Program-made: the position numbers and the translations under genes | Notes under the pieces: model-generated | What the model was told of the DNA's origin: nothing | The model's input: the letters and a program-made list of their open reading frames with translations, nothing else | Databases searched by the model: none | Shown: one piece after another, positions 45,291 through 57,609 of the stretch | Layout of the letters: the number at the start of each line of letters is the position of its first letter | Position numbering within the stretch: position 1 is the stretch's first letter | Assembly (NCBI GenBank): GCA_946406115.1 | Contig: OX291543.1 | Span: 24,640,815-24,704,814 of the forward strand | Length of the DNA: 64,000 bases | Reading direction: 5' to 3' | Source of the DNA: Apoda limacodes | Taxonomy: Eukaryota; Arthropoda; Insecta; Lepidoptera; Limacodidae

Positions 45291-47459
45291 CGATTGAATT
45301 TAACCTAATATTTCTGCACCCTGAAGATAATTCCCTTTGCTTGCTATAAAGGTGGTAAACAACCATACGGCCCTATAATAAGATATTTCACACAAGGTAC
45401 TATGTAGTCTTCATGGTAGTTCTACTTACAAACCAAAATCTCTTAGTAAACGTGGAATTTTCAGTATTAAGACATCTTACAGATAATAGTGAATAATTCC
45501 GTTCTTTGCGTAGGTACAAGAACTTATAAAGGAGACATCATGTGCAACCTTTCTCTTACGAACTTGAGATATTAAGATAATATTAATAAATATGAAACAA
45601 ATTGCGAATAACGTAAAGATTAAATAGAATTTCTTTTAATAATTTGTCACAGTCAATTAAGATAATTATGACGACAGAACGCCAATTTACATGGGTAGGT
45701 AACCCGTCTTAGTAGGTACTTTCCTACTATTCAGTCAGTAATGAAAACATTGCTCACTCAAAAATCTAACACTTTAGTCAGATCAACAATAGGCATTTTG
45801 AGTGATTAGAACCTTCGCGTTTCGCCGGTAGGTCGGGGTCCCCCCCCGGCTCATCAGTTGTTAAGGGGGGCCCTACCTGGATAATAATACGCTATGATAA
45901 TAGGATTTTCTATGAAGAAGAATTGGACAGACCCTAGACCAACTAATGTCACCTTAAACAAATCCATGTTTAATATGTTCGGTCAAAGTTTAACTTATGT
46001 CGTACCCCGGTTCAGTCATTGTTTTCTTAAGGTTAGGTACCGTAAATCTTTTCCTTCTTTTTTTATATCAAAAGAAGAAAGCAATACTAAAGTATATTTT
46101 TTTTTATTATCATTGTTTGGCATAATTGTTACATTTTAAAAATAGACGTAGTAAAATATAAAGAAGTAAATTCAAAAATCTAAAGATATATAATTCTTAT
46201 TCTATTCGTCTCCATAATGAGTGATTTATTTATTAATAAAACGAACTTCCCAAAAGAAAGGAGTAATCTGTATCCCGACAACTTATCACTCATTACTTTG
46301 ACGAAAACTAATCCGGACCAATTAATGCTAACAGTTTAGATAGGTAAGTATTGAATAGGTATCTCATACAACTACCTACTAGACACACCAAAATTAAAAT
46401 TTCTTCTTTATCATTTATATCCTCTGATCCGGATTAAAACTCATAAAATTTAAACTACCTCTTTAACTTTCTTGGAGTAGGGTGGAGCTGAGCTAGTAAG
46501 ACCTAAAAGTAAACCAGCTCTACTCACACCCTAGTTAGTACTCGAGCTTCGCCGTCACACGAAGACCGGCTCTTCTTATTTACTACCCATTCCTGTTCTA
46601 ATACTGATATTAAAATGGAGAGATCTTACTTTAATCGCGATATCCCTAGGTCTGTTGACGAAGCGTTATCATCAAAGGGTTTTGACATTACAGTCCCATT
46701 AACTACTTTCGAAAGAAACACTTACCCAATACATATTTGTCATAAAAAAACCCGTACAGTAGGTTATAATACTATAAAGGAAAATCTTTACTCAGTCTGT
46801 AAAGTACTAAATTGAGTGCCCTAGCCAATCAAAATTACTAATTAAATCGTACAAAAAGGTAATTCACAGTTATCACTGTTAGGTAAAATTCGAGAATAAT
46901 AATTTAACCCGGCGCCATGTTCTTAAAATCGTCAACCAAGGCATTTATTTTGTTTGTATTTTATTATGCACATTTAATTTAATTTTTAAGTACATAATTT
47001 AGGTAGTTATCTATTCAATTTAATGATTATATAACATTCTTAAAATGCGATAGTAGAACTCTAGATATCCTATGTACGGTTTGCCACAACATCACTGTGT
47101 GATTTGTGTACCTAAACCATCAGCACATACCCTATCACTCATCTCTAGGTTAGGTAATTTTATAATTTTTACATGCAAAACATATTTTGGGAACACATAA
47201 CAAAAGCATCATTATTATCAATAATTTACCTACCCAACAACAATTCATATAGAAACTCTTCAAATGAATTTCTAGATAAATAGCTGTATTCAGAAGGAAT
47301 TTTAATGCCTTTCGCGATTATAGTTATTTCCTCTGAAAATAAAAATTAATCTACTCACTCAGGAAAATTATCGATGGGCGGGACTCCAAAAATCTGCCTA
47401 ACACCTTCACGGTTACACACGGGTACACGGTTCGATGTTAATTCAATGTAAATAACCAC
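45291..47459. other. no gene recognised
   Basis: AT-rich. At 45826-45880 GGTAGGTCGGGGTCCCCCC and GGGGGGCCCTACC form an imperfect foldback. The frames at 45894-46139 and 46615-46815 have no domain. Confidence 0.4.
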
Positions 47460-47850
47460 TTAAAGTTTTATTATTTATTCACATTTGCACTTTGTAATTG
47501 CAAGCACTATTTACTAAGAAAAACGCGGGAAGCACAGTCTTTAACCGATATTTGTCAAAACTCTTTTTAAGAATGCTTCCCGTATAACTCGATTCAAAAA
47601 AGGCGGGAAACACTCCATTATGCAAAATCACGCGCGTCACTCACGAATTTTGAATTTCGAATGGGAGAGAGAGGACTCTGTCACGACAGTCTCTAGCGCC
47701 GTGGCGCCAAAATCAAGCGAGCGAACGATTTCTTTTTTATCTCTTTTACACGCACTAATTAGGAAATATCCCTATTTCCTGTATTTTTTATTTCGTCTTC
47801 AAAAAGGTTATGTGACGTCATCGCATGACATGGTCACGTGACGATCGTAC
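47460..47850. promoter_or_regulatory. promoter-like island with CRE, CACGTG and E2F-like sites
   Basis: Within 400 bp are GGCGGGAAA (about 47602-47610, E2F-like), GGCGCCAAAA (about 47702, E2F-like inverse), a perfect CRE TGACGTCA (47813-47820) and the palindrome GTCACGTGAC (47833-47842, CLEAR/MITF-type E-box). GGGAAGCA and TGCTTCCC are also inverted near 47526 and 47571. No transcript start can be read. It could serve an upstream exon of the MCT-like gene, another gene, or none. Confidence 0.35.
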
Positions 47851-48159
47851 GATTCGAGCACAAAGTTTCATTATTATTTTAACACCGCTGTACTGTTTTA
47901 AGCTACTTTACCATGCACCGAAACAAAATCTACAATAGACATATATCTAATGCAGCGCTGTCTTATCTTTTACCGCGCAATTATTTCGAACCCCAATTTA
48001 TGTTTATCTATTTATAATGTTTGAAATAATTAGACCTATAGCTACTTCTCTATAAATACATTAGGTATTCAATTAAATTCCACATAATGGTACGCTATAT
48101 AGGTAGTTAGACATAATTTTGTTTTAGGGTAGACTAGAGTACACTACAACCAATAAAAA

Positions 48160-48562
48160 AAAGGTGGCGAACAAGCCTAAGGCCCGCCTGAAAATAAGCG
48201 GTAACTGTAGTCTGTGATCGCCTGCAACATCAGGGGCATTATTTGCGTGTTGCCAACCCTTCAAGAACCCTATTTGATAGTCCCTAGAAAAAACCTATTC
48301 ATTCTAAACTCATTAAGCGTTAATGGGGAAGGTCCTCTGAAACTGCTTTGTGCTTGACCATTTAAACTCTAATTGTGAAAATGAAATTGCTGCACGTGAA
48401 CCTGTACAATTCCTCAGAACACAACCCATTATGCAAAAAGTAGAACACACACAGGGAGGAAAAGTCTTTCCTCAGAATTAAAAATTCGATACCGTTTGTG
48501 ATCGTCGACAATTTATAACAACCTAGTCGAAACCACCAACTATACATAGTTACTGCTGTCAA
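48160..48562 (-). pseudogene. LINE RT C-terminal and 3' end remnant
   Basis: Same family as 14030-14870. The minus strand shows LRKDFSSLCVFYFLHNGLCS then EELYRF, and ends at AAGGTGGCGAACAAG. Only the last part of the RT frame and the 3' end remain. Confidence 0.75.
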
Positions 48563-48604
48563 TTAACATTCTACAAGCGTACAACAATGATGGATACATT
48601 CTAT

Positions 48605-48900
48605 GTTTAACCGACTTCAAAACAGGAGGTTATCAATTCGACCCCTATGTATGTAATATTGTCAGAATGTCACAGTTTAGGTTTATGTTAGTCTATACTA
48701 GCTTCTAGACATCGGTGCCAAATTACATAAGTGTATGTATGTTAGACTGTTTGTCCGTGCATATTTTAAAAAATATAAATCGGATTACAAAAATTCTTAG
48801 TTGGACCAAGTGTAGTCTAACTTATGGAACAGTGCAAGTTTCATCAAAACCGGTTTAGTAGTTTTTGTGATAGAGAGTTGTTTGCATGCAGTTAGGCTGT
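48605..48900 (+). repeat. GAAGTCGG repeat copy
   Basis: Starts AACCGACTTCAAAACAGGAG and GTTATCAATTCGACC; later TTTCATCAAAACCGGTTTAG and TAGTTTTTGTGAT. Same family as 16741 and 26190. Confidence 0.5.
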
Positions 48901-49064
48901 AGTTTAATAATTTTGATGAAAATTTCAAATAGTGGCTTAGAAATTTAAGAAGTAATAAGTAAGTAGTTCGACATTCAAGTGCCTAAAAATATTACTCATA
49001 TACTATATTCTTTTAAGAAAACCAATAATACAAACTATCCACAAAGGTCTACTACATAGTATTT

Positions 49065-49130
49065 CTCGAGTCGGAAAAAGAAACGCGTGTAAGAAACATA
49101 ACCCATCGCCTTGCATACGAATCACCGATG
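49065..49130. repeat. copy of a 65-bp sequence also at 51335-51570
   Basis: CTCGAGTCGGAAAAAGAAAC and CGCCTTGCATACGAATCACC match CTCGAGTGCGAAAAAGAAAT and CGTCTTGCATACGGCTTACC. In the second copy the two halves are separated by a LINE 3' tail. Confidence 0.6.
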
Positions 49131-49875
49131 AGAACACCATCCAATATTCACTGAGATTTAGAATTGGTTATTTTCCGCACTCAAAGAGAGTGTTACTATA
49201 AGGAAAAAGTAAAGAAAGTATTTTAGATCGCACACTAAAGCTAGTAAACTCTATTAAATATTTCGTTTTTTAAACTTATTACTACTTACTTTACTTCTAT
49301 AGACTTTGAGTTTTGTAACCTGTGCTATGGACAGCGCAATAGCTCACAAAATTGACTATCCTTTAAAAAAAGACAAAGCGAATCTGTGTTCTCTTTTCTC
49401 TTTCCATCAACGTCCACCATATTGTTTGTTTATGACTATTAAAACAAGTTAGAAAGGCGCAAGAGATTACAGGTTCGCTTCGTCTTTGTTACAATTTTGC
49501 GACCATTTTTCTTTCACACCTGTCTAGGAAATGGGCTGTCGAGTTATCAATGTCTAAGATTACTCCTGAGTATCTCTTAACTATAGGTATAAGAAACTTC
49601 ATAATTACGTTGGAATATACTAATTGTAACCTTTTTGATTTAATAAGTATTTCATTGATACTTTTAATACAGATAAATCTATATTAACGCTAGCACGCAA
49701 TAAAAATTTTAATTTATCAACAAAGGGTACATATAGGGAATGAAAGTTAATATGGCAAACATTGATCTTAAAATAAAATGAAAGTATTATTTCTCAAATA
49801 ATATAATATTTGATTTCTTTATGATATATTTTGCATGGCGTGGGATAGCAATATTGAAAAGTTCTCATTTGATTG
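49131..49875. other. no gene recognised
   Basis: AT-rich with no supported feature. Confidence 0.45.
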
Positions 49876-50276
49876 TTTTTTTTTTTACTGAACTGACTAT
49901 GCAGTTGGCTGTTGCAGCCATTACTGCTTCACCGGGCTTTTTAGGGCGAGTCTCTAAAGGAGCCTCAGCCCGTATAGCGCCCAACGTTCAAGGGCTTCCC
50001 CGGTCCCTTCGACCGGCTTGAGTCACCGCTATGCGGGTGCGGTTGCGATTGAGTGGGGGCGAGAAGCGCCCCGGCACTCTTTGATACCTCGTGTACCCGT
50101 TCCGGCGCCAACGAACCCGAGAACGTCGGCATCCTGTGAGGGGAGAGTCCCTATTCGGGGAGGTCGTAGAGACTAATCTCGCTATCCGGACAGCGAGATC
50201 GTCATCTGGGGCCGTTAGTACGTGCCGAGGTCGCTTAACTATAGTTTTACGACCATGCCGAGCTCGGTCGGGGGGA
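49876..50276 (-). mobile_element. GC-rich short retroposon, second copy
   Basis: Reverse-oriented copy of the element at 7754-8186. It starts with the T-run of its A tail, then GAACTGACTATGCAGTTGGC, and ends CATGCCGAGCTCGGTCGGGG, the inverse of the 5' end of the other copy. A small indel near 50000 sets it apart. No clear target duplication is visible here. Confidence 0.8.
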
Positions 50277-50279
50277 TGA

Positions 50280-51334
50280 AATACTAATATTGGAAATAAA
50301 AGTTTGTATGTGGATTTCGTTACATATTTCTAAGGTTAAAGTAACTGGCTAACTGACTTAAGAAACTTGATACTTTGTAAGAAGTTAGTTTCCATATAAA
50401 ACACGTGATACGCCTAAAACAATAGAAGGGCGTTAGAAAAAGTTTTGTGTGAAATATGTCGCGCGAGTAACACCAAGGGAGCCAGCTAGTTTTTTATAGG
50501 CCATGAGGAAGGATAAGAAGGTGACTTCAGAGGCATAATAATAAACGACGTAACCATGTAAATTAACGTGCACAATCCAAATATAGTAGACGTCTTTTAT
50601 TGATATATTGACCCTAAAATAAAAATGTAGTAGGAGAGTTTCAATACTTTGGAAAAGCCATTTTCGTCAAAAGTACATGTATGAGTATGAATTTAGTCAA
50701 AATATTAAAGCCACCATTACGACGGCTCCGTGGCGACCTGCCTGCTGAACTGCGTTTGTTATATTACCGCACAGGACAAATGTTTGTGTTTATCATGAGT
50801 GCGGGTCAGTACGGGTGATTTCTATGTATAATATGTAAGTATGTATCCATTTTCTGGTACCCATATAGTACAAGCTTTGTTTAGTTTGAGATCTGATGGC
50901 ACTGTGTATAATGTCTAAAAATATTTATATATTAATATTTACATGTGTTTGAATTACTATCAATACAGACATCCCTTTTTGTGTATGAAAAACTAATTGG
51001 AAGGAATGGCCACTCTAAAATTTTAGCAAAAAAGTGTAAAGTTACTTGCACACGAAACGGTTTAAAAATACCTTAAAGTGTCTACTAACGATACGACTTG
51101 GCACACGATCTATGGGATCCCTCTACTTCACCAATCGGCATATCAAGTAAGTTGGTACCTAGTTGGGGAGATGTGTTGGCAAAAGAACGCGCGCGGTAAG
51201 AACAGTTCCAAACGGCCTTACGTATCGTTTACAAGTCTTGTCTTCCGCAAAACCTTACAATTTAGAACATAATTTAAATTTGTTTTTTACTCATCATAAA
51301 TCAAAAACAAGTGGTTAAAAAGTCAAAAGTAATT
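50280..51334. other. no gene recognised
   Basis: AT-rich, no domain-bearing frame or clear repeat. Confidence 0.45.
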
Positions 51335-51383
51335 CTCGAGTGCGAAAAAGAAATGCGTGAAACAGGTTTTTTTTTAAACCAAT

Positions 51384-51528
51384 AAGGTGGTAAATAAGCT
51401 TACGTTCCGCCTGATGGTAAGCGGTCACCGCAGCCTATGGACGCAACACCTGGGGTATCACTCGCGCGTTGCCGACCCTTCAAAAATCTAATAACTTCTT
51501 TCTTAAAGAACCCCATACTGTAAACATG
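51384..51528 (-). repeat. LINE 3' tail inserted in a duplicated sequence
   Basis: AAGGTGGTAAATAAGCTTAC, GGTAAGCGGTCACCGCAGCC and CTCGCGCGTTGCCGACCCTT match the 3' end of the LINE family at 14030. It interrupts a sequence that is continuous at 49065-49130. Confidence 0.75.
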
Positions 51529-51570
51529 AGACATCGTCTTGCATACGGCTTACCGATCTAACAAAGGCGT

Positions 51571-52349
51571 TTGTACAAAACAAACCTGCTTGTAAAACTT
51601 CATCAGAATCGATGGACAGATGGCATGCAGAATAGAATTCTGAATAAGTTAACTCAGTTAATGTTCATTCTGTGTTTAAATTGTTGATATAGAATTTGTC
51701 TGGTTGGACCAGCACAGGTCTGGTTGATGCGTCCAGAATCCAGGCACTAATTGCTTTGATTTTTTCATAACCTTATACACAAATATATATAGTTTCACTC
51801 TAGTAAAAAGAATTATAGTATTTAATAATCGAAACATTAATATATATTCTCAAGTTAAACCAACAAACATTTCATCTATACGTAGTTTAATGTTTCAGAA
51901 CCTTTCAGTAAATTGCACTTACAGACGTGTGATCGATACGTCCAGGACCTAATTGCTTTGATGTCTATGTGACGAGTGGCCCAAATGATCGGTCAAACGT
52001 AAATTTTGAACTTGCAAACTGAAATCGAATAGTAAACTATGCTCACTCACACACTTTCATAGACCGTCAGTCATTCCAATTATTAAAGATGTTGATTCTT
52101 TGTTTATATATTTATATAAATAATTACTCACGATTCAGAAAAGCTTATGGGATGAGTCAAAAAGTAAAACATGAAAACCAGCCAAGTCCGTGTCGTTCTG
52201 TAGCATGAGAGTCATAAAGAATAAAACTAATGAACCAATTTTGTCCAAAATTTTGTTTGTTTTTTTTATTTCCATAAACTATCTGTATGGTGATTCACAA
52301 AAGGAACAACTCATTAGGATCTACCCAAAGACGGCGGAATTATGAGGCT
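51571..52349. other. no gene recognised
   Basis: AT-rich. Two related CGTCCAG blocks (near 51730 and 51940), each followed by CTAATTGCTTTGAT, suggest an old local duplication. Confidence 0.4.
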
Positions 52350-52426
52350 GTGTCATACCGACAGACGGACATGAAAAATTTATAAGGGTTCCGTTTTTTG
52401 CCAATCGGCTGCGAAACCCTAAAAAT
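52350..52426 (+). repeat. family A tail
   Basis: ACAGACGGACATG then AAGGGTTCCGTTTTTTGCCA and GCGAAACCCTAAAAA; same tail as at 152-234. Confidence 0.65.
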
Positions 52427-53317
52427 TACCTTCCTACACCACCTATACAACGAAACGACGTGATGAAAATTAATTATTAAATGCAAATTTTCTATTTTAG
52501 CATTAATTTAGTTGCCTCTAACGAATATGTTAAACAAGAAACGTTCTTATTACGTCACAGTTTATATACAATTAATATTTTATCTATACAAATACATAAA
52601 GCTGCTGAGTTTAAGCCGCTTTTGATTTTGGCTTCGTTTGCTAGTACCTACCTATGTATGGCACAAACCCTAAACCCTAACAAAATCATTTCAATATCAT
52701 ATACTCATAAACAACAAATATATGTAAACCAATTTCACATATTTTTAATGAAACCACACTATTGTTTATTAAAAAGGCAGCAGCATTTTTAAATCCAGAT
52801 TATTTATATTATACGTTAATATTTATTTCCTGAGTATTATTTTCCGAGACTAAAACGAGAAAATATAAGAAACAAAATTATGACAAATAAAATTATCTTT
52901 GACAATTTGACATCGCACCGCGTGTTGGGGACGTGGCACTTGCTCGGTCTATTACGTCGAATTGCCTGAATATCTAGGCGCCTCGATATGTGCTATGGTT
53001 TTCATTTCATAGCACATATCATACAATTCCATTCTCATATAGATTTATCTTGACTACTTAGATATACCTAGAGATATTATTAAATATTTCCGATATGACG
53101 ATGTGCTTTACGAGAACTTCGGTAATGTTCACTGACATAGAAAATAAAACATGAAAACATGCTTTGTCATTTTTTTTTCATTTTTACAAAGTAAGTAATT
53201 TATAGTGCCTACTTATCCATTCAGATTTTTGTCAAACATCATTTTGTTTGATAAGTGTAGTGTGACAACATACTACATAATCTTATAACTGTAGTACCGC
53301 GAACCTTTAGGGTTTTT
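52427..53317. other. no gene recognised
   Basis: The 103-codon frame at 52481-52792 is AT-rich and without domain. AAACCCTAAACCCTAA near 52665 is a short telomere-like chance repeat. ATGTGCTATGGTTTTCATTT and ATAGCACAT near 52990-53018 form a small foldback. Confidence 0.4.
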
Positions 53318-53508
53318 CTGAAGGGCGAATTCGCCGCGATTATACTGGCACGAAGTCATACGCGCGTAGGCGAGGTACTAGACCCCGATACATTCAGTCT
53401 ACAAGGACACGTGCGACCACTTACCCCCGCGATTCGATATACTAGAGTAGTCATAGTTGCATTTAGTACAACGCAAGAGTGGTATCGCGGCGAATTCGCT
53501 CTTTCTGG
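53318..53508. repeat. inverted repeat with GCGAATTCGCCGCGAT arms
   Basis: TCTGAAGGGCGAATTCGCCG plus CGAT (53317-53340) is inverted at ATCGCGGCGAATTCGCTCTT plus TCTGG (53484-53508), with about 145 bp between. This probably represents a small TIR element or part of one; no target duplication was identified. Confidence 0.55.
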
Positions 53509-54560
53509 ACAAGTTATTAGATTTACCTACCTAGAACAGGTACACCGCTCCACACCCTCGCTCACGCTGTATACACTTGCACGCCGCATTCGCCACCCAG
53601 CAGCGAGGCAGCAGCTGTCAAACGCCCTGCCCCCTCATCTCTCTTACCCACAATACAGTCTAACCACAACACATTATCTTCTTTCACTTAACATCTTTGT
53701 TTTTTCAATTATTCTTTCGCTTTTTACTTTGTTCATATTGATTATTATCATAGTAATGCATATTTTTATGCAGCCATTGGTTTATCTTATATATAGGTAC
53801 ACTTTCTGGATATCAAGTTTATATTGTCGAAATTGAATTTTTAATTTACTTATTTTTCTAGCTTTGATATCTGAAAATAAAGAAAATAAATTTAAAATTT
53901 CTGCTTTTGCCTACCTGTCTGAAAATTGCTTTTTGTTTAGTCGAGCTGGTTTTATTTCATAGATTCATTTTAGCACTATATGATAGGGTAAAGCTGAAAA
54001 TAACTTTTAGCGGAAGGAACCTTTGACAATGTATCGGGCTTCAAGAGCCTGGAACATTGCTAGTGGCTTATTGGAAAACTTTAGTTGAATGACCATCCAT
54101 AACGATATTATTAAAAATATGAATATGGAATACGAAGTGAATGTTGTATGCTTAACTTAGTAAAGTAGTATAAATATGACTAAATGTAGCGAACAAGTTT
54201 TTTTTTTCCAAAACCGACTTTATTTGCTTTTCTTAAAAATAAGGAAATTAAATAAGTGTTTTTTGTCTTTTAATATGTTTAAAACCAAGACGGAACAATT
54301 TATTGTTGTTCACAAAAAGAAATTACGACCTCTTTATATAGCAAAAATATTGTGCAAAATATCCGTATAGGAGTTTCGTATAAAACACTTACATTTTATC
54401 AACTGTCCAAAACACAAGCACGTACAAGTCACATGTTGCTTTGTTCGCGTGGTGGCTAGTTTCGCCTTGTCGTTACCTCCACATATATATGGATAATTTT
54501 AATAAATGCAATTTTTTAAAGAAAAAACCGAAATCTTGGCAAGATACAGTATAATCGCTT
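53509..54560. other. no gene recognised
   Basis: The 141-codon frame at 53411-53836 starts inside the inverted repeat. Its hydrophobic end comes from AT-rich DNA, so it is not taken as a gene. Confidence 0.4.
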
Positions 54561-54745
54561 ATGTTAATTACAGTATTGGTATATGTTATAAATGTAGTAT
54601 GTTAGTTACAGTATTGTTATATGTTATAAATGATGTATGTTAGTTACAGTGTTGTTATATGTTATAAATGTAGTATGTTAGGTTGGTTACAGTATTGTTA
54701 TATGTTTTAAATGATGTATGTTAGTTACAGTATTGTAATATACAT
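54561..54745. repeat. 38-bp minisatellite, about 4.5 copies
   Basis: ATGTTAGTTACAGTATTGTT followed by ATATGTTATAAATGATGT repeats with few changes; one copy has a 5-bp insertion. An inverted ACATCATTTAAAAC follows the last copy. Confidence 0.92.
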
Positions 54746-54769
54746 CATTTAAAACTTAGTTACTTAGTG

Positions 54770-55230
54770 TAACTATGCCCCGAATAGGGCGGCCTTAGGA
54801 TCTTTTAGATATCCGAGGCACGTAATAACAGATACAGACGATGATATTACCAGCAGGTTACAGTTCAAGCGCCATCCGTGACCGCGAACACAGCTTATAC
54901 AAATATATACAGAATACGGAACAATAGACGGTTTATCACACAGACACACTCAAGCGTGACATACCGGGTATACTAGGTTCACTAATATACCCGGGCGCTT
55001 TGACTAGTTAGATTTCAGTAATAATCGGCGAGGGCTGAAGAGTTTCTTGCCGTTTCTTCTCTTCAGAACGCCTTTGCTTTTCCGAAACGGCGCTAAATTT
55101 AGTCAAATTCAAATTTAGTTTTAAGAGCGGTCCAAAACGAGGTTCTTGTGTAGGACACCCTTGTGCAAACCGCCCTAACTTTTCGCTGCAGAGTGCCATC
55201 TGCGGCCAACAACAGTAGCCAGTAGTTAGA
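54770..55230. other. unclassified GC-richer segment
   Basis: A GC-richer block between AT-rich flanks, with CGAATAGGGCGGCCTTAGG and TACCGGGTATACTAGGTTC. A 63-codon minus frame (MALCSEKLGRFAQGCPTQE) resembles a peptide I associate with dispersed lepidopteran repeats, so a transposon origin is likely but unproven. Confidence 0.35.
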
Positions 55231-56430
55231 AAAAAAAAATGTGTGTGTGTCTGTCTGTGGCATACCAGCGGCTATATGTATGAACCGACCTAAATTCCTT
55301 TTTTTTTGTCTGAGAACTGGTTGGTGTAATCAAAATGGTATTTTACTTTGGTGAAAATCCATTTAACGGTTTCTAAGATTATCAGCTAATTTTCAATTTT
55401 CAATTTTTAAAAACTCTTGACATTTTAAATAAACCCGGACATAATCACAAATAAAAGGTGATTGTTTTAAATTGATTGATTAATAACTAATGAACTAAGT
55501 TTTAAAATAGTAACTATGGAACTTTAAAAAGTCAAATTTAGTCAACGCTATTTAAATATACGGACATTTGCATATTTTGATACGCGCAATTAAATTTTTT
55601 GCCCAGGGGTAGTGGGAGTTACAGAAAACAAACAAAATAATCAAATTTTTTAATAAACATTTTTTGTATTGAGATAACAGCTAACAATGGAATAAAGCAA
55701 TTCGGCCCAAGTATATCCTATTTTTCTTACGAGTTCGTCTACCAAAGATCGTCGTATGGTCGTATCGATCGTTGTATCGTACAAGTCGTAGTAGATAAGG
55801 ATATGTCCTTATGTGGCAACCCAAATTAACCTTCATCCGCTTGATAAAATTTCATTGTCTATATAAAACTAAATAAGAAATGTCAGAATGTAATTACTTT
55901 TATACAATAATCTTAAGCTTAAGTATCGTTCAATATATCTAAAGTAACAATGGTAACATTTTATCCATACTTTACTTTTTGCTATAAATGCGAAAGTGAG
56001 TTTTTTGGTTTGTTTGTCCTATTGGAGCTGACATAGGAATAGTTAAAAAGACGAAAAAAGACATAGACTACTTTTATCCTAAAAAAAAATAAGTTCCCGT
56101 AGAAATAACTAGTACCTGAATTTGGCGTGGTGGAACTATAGTTTACAGTTATAGCTTGCTAGAGCAAACTTCCTTACAATAATCAAGGTGATAACCGTAT
56201 TTAAAAAGCTAGCTAACGAAATCGACTGAACTGAAATACATTTTCCTTCCAACTACCAAATAATTTCACAATAACCCTATATATGAATAAAACTGAAATA
56301 TAGACATTTTTTTTCTTTTTTTCTAACGACTAGCCGATGAATGCAATTAAATATTTTTGAACATCTCTTTTTTTTCTCTATAAACACTTATATTTTTGTG
56401 AACATATAAAAGGTTTTTGATAAATGTTTT
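55231..56430. other. no gene recognised
   Basis: AT-rich, with a short TG run near 55240 and (CGTATGGT)-like blocks near 55755. No supported gene. Confidence 0.45.
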
Positions 56431-56434
56431 TTTT

Positions 56435-57370
56435 ATACCACTAAGGTGGCAAACAAGCACACGGTCAACCTGATGGTAAGTTGTCACCGTCACAAAATCT
56501 AAAAACTTCTTTCTAGACGTAGTCCTTAGAGAAAACCTTGGTAAGGAGCTCATTCCACAACCCAAGCGTTCACGGGAGGAAGTTTCTCTAAAACCGCACT
56601 GTACGCGACCATTTCGGTTCTAAAGTGTGAGATGAATACTCTGCCGATGGCGAGCGGTGCGATGGTAGGAAGTAGCCGTGGACATCATTTCGAACAATTC
56701 CTCAGAACACATCCCATTGTACAAGCGGTAGAACACACACAGGGAGGCAAAGTCTTAGTCAGACTTAAGGGTTCGATACCGCAAGTGAGTTTGGGATCGT
56801 CTACAATTCTTACAGCCTGTCGTTGAACCGAGTCAAAAGGGCCAAGCTGGTATACGGGTGCACCCGCCCAGAGAGGGCAGCAGTACTCCATATGGGGCTA
56901 AACTTGCGACTTGTAAAGCAGCAACCTCTACCCCGACGTGAAGTACTGCCTCGCTTTGTTGAGAATACCTAGTTTTTTGGACGCCAGCTTCACCTTGTCT
57001 TGTAAATGATCTCGGAACAAAACATCGCTGGAGATGTTAACGCCAAGGATCCCGATGCTCTTGGAGATGGAGAGGGGAGTGTTCTGCAATTGTGGGACTG
57101 CAGTGAATGGAGTTTTCTTAGCGGTGAACGCGCACACTTATGTCTTTTTAGGGTTGAATCGTACCAAGTTTACCCGTCCCCAGTCAGAGACCTTGGACAG
57201 TGTGGTCTCGATTTGAGACACAAGTTCTCCGCGGTTTTCCTCCACAGCGGAACAAGGGATGTTTGCACGACCCGTGTAATAAGCGTCATCTGCATAGCAA
57301 TGTATGTTGTTGATGTCCAACACGTGTACTATGACGCTACTGATTAAATATTTACCTCGCACTTAATCTA
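56435..57370 (-). pseudogene. Jockey/CR1-type LINE, RT palm to 3' end
   Basis: On the minus strand: INNIHCYADDAYYTGRA (YADD catalytic motif), VSQIETTLSKVSDWGRVNLV, CAFTAKKTPF, IGILGVNISSDVLFRDHLQD, KLASKKLGILNKARQYFTSG, MEYCCPLWAGAPVYQLGPFD, and QRQAVRIVDDPKLT. The copy ends near AAGGTGGCAAACAAG. The frames at 57362-57138, 57137-56928 and 56891-56685 abut with small shifts. 5'-truncated; the best-preserved copy of this family in the window. Confidence 0.85.
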
Positions 57371-57609
57371 TCTCTCAGAGATATCCTAGATCTTAATTTG
57401 TAAATAGTACGAATTGCCCTTTTTAACAGACTTCAAGGGCGATGTATTTTTTATGTATAATTTTTTTTGTTAGACAAATATCGTATTTGTATCAGGATAC
57501 TATGAAATAGCCAAAACATACTATATTTACGGTATCAACATCGGTCAACTTTCTTATTTTTTATTGCTATCTTTATAGATTCAGGTTAAACAGTTTAATT
57601 TAAATCGGA

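Noticed and set aside
52660..52680. Telomere-like AAACCCTAAACCCTAA
   Set aside because: Only about two units and not the insect TTAGG repeat; chance.
53411..53836. 141-codon open frame on the plus strand with a hydrophobic C-terminal half
   Set aside because: It starts inside an inverted repeat, and the hydrophobic part comes from T-rich DNA; no family resemblance.
54561..54745. CRISPR-like array
   Set aside because: Units are directly adjacent without unique spacers, and the genome is eukaryotic; a minisatellite.
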